NCBI RefSeq assembly: GCF_003086295.3
Contig: NC_092048.1
Span: 38,998,425-39,062,424 of the forward strand
Reading direction: 5' to 3'
Source of the DNA: Arachis hypogaea
Taxonomy: Eukaryota; Streptophyta; Magnoliopsida; Fabales; Fabaceae
DNA length: 64,000 bases
Within the stretch, counting starts at the first letter, position 1. Every line of letters begins with the position of its first letter. Below the pieces are notes generated by a model that saw only the letters and a program-made list of their open reading frames with translations, was not told the origin of the DNA and searched no databases. A program made the translations under genes and the position numbers. Shown in pieces: positions 61,414-64,000 of the stretch.

Positions 61414-62406
61414 GTGATTGTGGACCGACTGACGAAGTCAGCTCACTTTTTGCCCATTCGGATGACTTACACCCTTGAGGAGCTAGCTCGGTTATACATA
61501 AAGGAGATTGTGAGACTCCATGGTGTACCTGCTACTATAATCTCTGATAGAGATTCTCGTTTCACTTCGAGATTCTGGGGTGCATTTCAGAAAGCTTTTA
61601 GAACCCGATTAAGCTTGAGTACAGCTTACCATCCTCAAACAGATGGTCAATCTGAGAGGACGATCCAAACACTAGAGGATATGTTGAGAGCTTGTGTTTT
61701 GGATCAACCGGCAAGTTGGGATTGGTATATGCCGTTAGTGGAGTTTGCATACAATAATAGTTACCATATGAGCATCGGAATGGCTCCGTATGAGGCATTG
61801 TATGGGAGGAAATGTCAATCTCCGCTATGTTGGTATGAAACTGGAGAGAAAGGCTTGTTGGGGCCGGAAATGATAGCTGAGACTACTGAACAAGTTAAGA
61901 AAATCCGAGATAGGATGCTTACGGCGCAGAGTCGCCAAAAGAGTTACGCCGATCAGAGGCGGAAGCCCTTGGAATTTGAGGAAGGAGATCATGTTTTCCT
62001 TAAGGTTACTCCGACCACAGGAATAGGTAGAGCGATTAAAGCAAAGAAGTTGAATCCTCGATACATTGGTCCATTTCAGATCCTGGAGAGGATTGGGCCG
62101 GTGGCGTATCGGGTGGCTCTACCACCTCATCTTTCGAACCTGCACGATGTGTTTCACGTGTCACAGCTTCGGAAGTACACTCCTGATGCTAGCCATGTGT
62201 TAGAACCTGAATCAGTTCAGTTAAGAGAAGATTTGACGCTTCCAGTGGCTCCAGTTAGAATTGACGATACTAGTATCAAACGATTGCGTGGAAAAGAGGT
62301 TTCATTAGTCAAAGTGGCTTGGAGTCGAGGCGGTGTTGAAGAACACACTTGGGAACTTGAGTCGGAGATACGAACGGATTATCCGCACTTATTCTCAGGT
62401 AATTGA
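61414..62406 (+). pseudogene. Rest of integrase with chromodomain-like tail, downstream of the TAG
   Basis: In phase with the preceding frame and with no ATG needed, so it is the separated C-terminal part of the same polyprotein. It carries the second and third catalytic acids of the integrase core (D in ISDRDSRF, codon 61546; E in GQSERTIQ, codon 61654). A GPY-like segment follows (RYIGPFQILERIGPVAYRV). The C-terminal tail has VRIDDTSIKRLRGKEVSLVK and HTWELESEIR, resembling the chromodomain region of plant chromoviruses. Stop at 62404-62406. It would be made only by readthrough or from trans-supplied copies. Confidence 0.9.
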
Positions 62407-62436
62407 ATTTGAATTTTGTGGGCAAAATTCCCAATT

Positions 62437-62448
62437 AGGTGGGTAGAA
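62437..62448 (+). other. Polypurine tract
   Basis: AGGTGGGTAGAA immediately before the 3' LTR; one pyrimidine pair interrupts the purines. Confidence 0.6.
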
Positions 62449-64000
62449 TGTAAGACCCGGTTAATTAATGGTTAATTAACCCATAAATGAGAATTTATTC
62501 TAGAAAGCCAAAAATGTTATTTTTATGGCTAAATGTGATAGAGGAAATTGAGACGAGAATTTCGGTACCAATTTTATAGAAATCGGACCAAGATTGGACC
62601 GAACGGGCCAAACCAGACCAACCGGACCCAAAGTGGGCCCTTGGCCCAACATAACTAAACCAAAACCCTAGTTTTCAGCACTCTCTCTCCTCACACAACA
62701 CCAAAACACGCTGAAAATGGAGGCTATGGAGGGAAGAACACTCTCTCAAGTTCTTTCTCTCACTTGATCTTCAAACCACCATAACTTTTGATCTAGAGCT
62801 CCGATTGCCACTCCGTTTGCGGCCACGCGTTCACCGCGGAGTGCTCTACAAAACCCATACAATTAATCTTGAGGTAAGCCACGTTTTACTGTTCGAAATT
62901 CCAGCCCTTGATTTCGAGTTTCATGAGCAAAAATGTTGAGATTTTGGGTTCTTTGATGTTATAGGACCCAACTCTCTTGAAGGAGAAGGTTAATCTTGTC
63001 TCCTTGGACCTTGGGTGTGGTAAGATTCTCAACTCTAGTATAATTTGTTGTTCTATGAGGTTTGGGTATTGAGATGTTGTGTATGGATATGATGATTGTG
63101 GCTTAGGTTGTGTATATGTGAATATTGGAGCTTGATTGGTGATTTTGGAAAGCTTGGAAGGGGGTTTTGTGTGATAAAATCTGTTCTTGGAGGTGTTAAG
63201 ACCTTGAGAGCTTAAGGAGAAGTGGTTTGGAAGTGCTCCGGTTAAGCGTGGGAAATCGGCTAAGGTATGGTTTCAGTTTCCCGTATCTAATATGTAATGT
63301 GGTAGGAAATACTTAGGCTAGAGGCCCTAAGATAGGCATTGAATTGTTGGTGTTGTTGAATAGTTGAGATATATGATGTGTTCATATATGTGATTATGAA
63401 TATTGATGCCTTGATTGTGTGGAATATGAGAAATGCATGTTGTGATATATGCTTGATGGATGATTGAGGTTGAATTGATGGGTGGTACCATGTTGATGGT
63501 GAGTATGATGTTGATTATGTATAATGATGGTTAATTGGAAATGGTATTATTGGAAATTGGGATGAGGAAGGATGTATGACATGATATTGTGTTTGTCCTT
63601 TAGCCATTTGATTGAGAAGTGTTAAAATGGTTGGATGTGGTTTTGGAAACCTTGGTAAAGTGTCAATGTGTGAGTTGAGGATGGCTTGTTGTTGATTTTG
63701 GTACATTTTGAATGATTTCAAAGAGAAGGGTTGAAATTGGCATGTTTGATTGATTTTGAAAAGAGTTGAAAGTGGCTTGTTTTGAAAATGGCACCTTGTG
63801 GTTTTGTATGAAAACATGGTTTTTGGGCATACTTTGACGGGACATAACTTGGACTACGGATCTCTGATTTGTGCCAAATCTGTTTAGAAATGAAATTGGA
63901 TCCGGGATATCCATGCCGTTCGAAGAACGGGTGAAAAACGATTTAAAATGAGGAAGTTATGTCCGTCGGAAGATTGGGGTTTGAATATGTAAATTCTGCA
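62449..64000 (+). repeat. 3' LTR of the young Ty3 element, first 1,552 bp
   Basis: Collinear with the 5' LTR at a constant offset of 8,005 bases; one base differs (63909). Cut by the window end. Confidence 0.93.

Larger units (their letters stand above)
54444..64000 (+). mobile_element. Young Ty3/gypsy retrotransposon (del/Tekay-like), 3' end outside the window
   Basis: 5' LTR 54444-57734, PBS 57738, gag-pol 57952-62406, purine tract 62437 and 3' LTR from 62449 to beyond the window. Domain order gag, protease, reverse transcriptase, RNase H, integrase with a chromodomain-like tail places it among chromoviruses. The 3.3-kb LTRs suit the del/Tekay group. Comparing the 1,552 visible bases of the 3' LTR with the 5' LTR by eye gives one substitution (G at 55904, A at 63909) and no indel. 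The left flanking 5-mer is GTACT; the right copy is not visible. Confidence 0.93.

Overview
This window is plant nuclear DNA and is almost entirely transposable elements. It is AT-rich, has plant-type GT-AG introns, tRNA-iMet primer-binding sites and long del-like Ty3/gypsy LTRs, and carries CACTA, hAT, Helitron and Harbinger elements. The style is eudicot, and I think a legume of the peanut (Arachis) type is most likely; that is inference from repeat style, not from a diagnostic host gene. I found no intact host gene. Every recognisable host protein is a fragment, and most sit inside a DNA transposon.

Layout. 1-2053: 3' part of a hAT element with a transposase and, downstream of it, a piece of a polyamine/amino-acid transporter. 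2054-4301: non-coding repeat with three tandem hairpins. 4302-8697: a complete CACTA-end element (TSD CTA) without transposase that carries exon fragments of DUF21/CNNM, GH28 polygalacturonase, GNAT acetyltransferase and PP2C genes (a Pack-CACTA). 8808 to at least 14273: a minus-strand Helitron with decayed RepHel and an intact hairpin/CTAG 3' end. 14277-33623: a second Pack-CACTA-like element (TSD GGC) with AP2, XTH and NIK1-like receptor-kinase fragments. It is itself split by an 11.2-kb gag-only LTR retrotransposon (17014-28227, TSD CTTTT) and a Harbinger-type MITE (32674-33465, TSD TAA). The Helitron may resume at about 34.1-34.2 kb.

33627-48818: gene-poor DNA with a non-autonomous hAT derivative (35564-36506), a 4.5-kb solo LTR in minus orientation (36812-41344, TSD ATGGG) and a decayed minus-strand RPA70-like (DUF223) gene (42698-45585). 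48819-52753: an LTR plus primer-binding site of another Ty3 element, cut off just inside. 54444-64000: a very young Ty3/gypsy element with gag-pol (57952-62406) broken only by one in-frame TAG at 61411. Its 3' LTR runs off the window, and over 1,552 bp I see one difference from the 5' LTR.

How the parts fit. The gag-only element (17014-28227) has a gag closely related to that of the pol-bearing element at 54444, so it looks like a non-autonomous partner. The hAT derivative shares ends with the hAT at 1-2053. The long LTRs of four different elements share a leader block and arrays of short hairpin modules whose stems change in a compensatory way. That hairpin system is the feature here I find most worth pursuing, followed by the repeated capture of host gene pieces by three separate DNA transposons.
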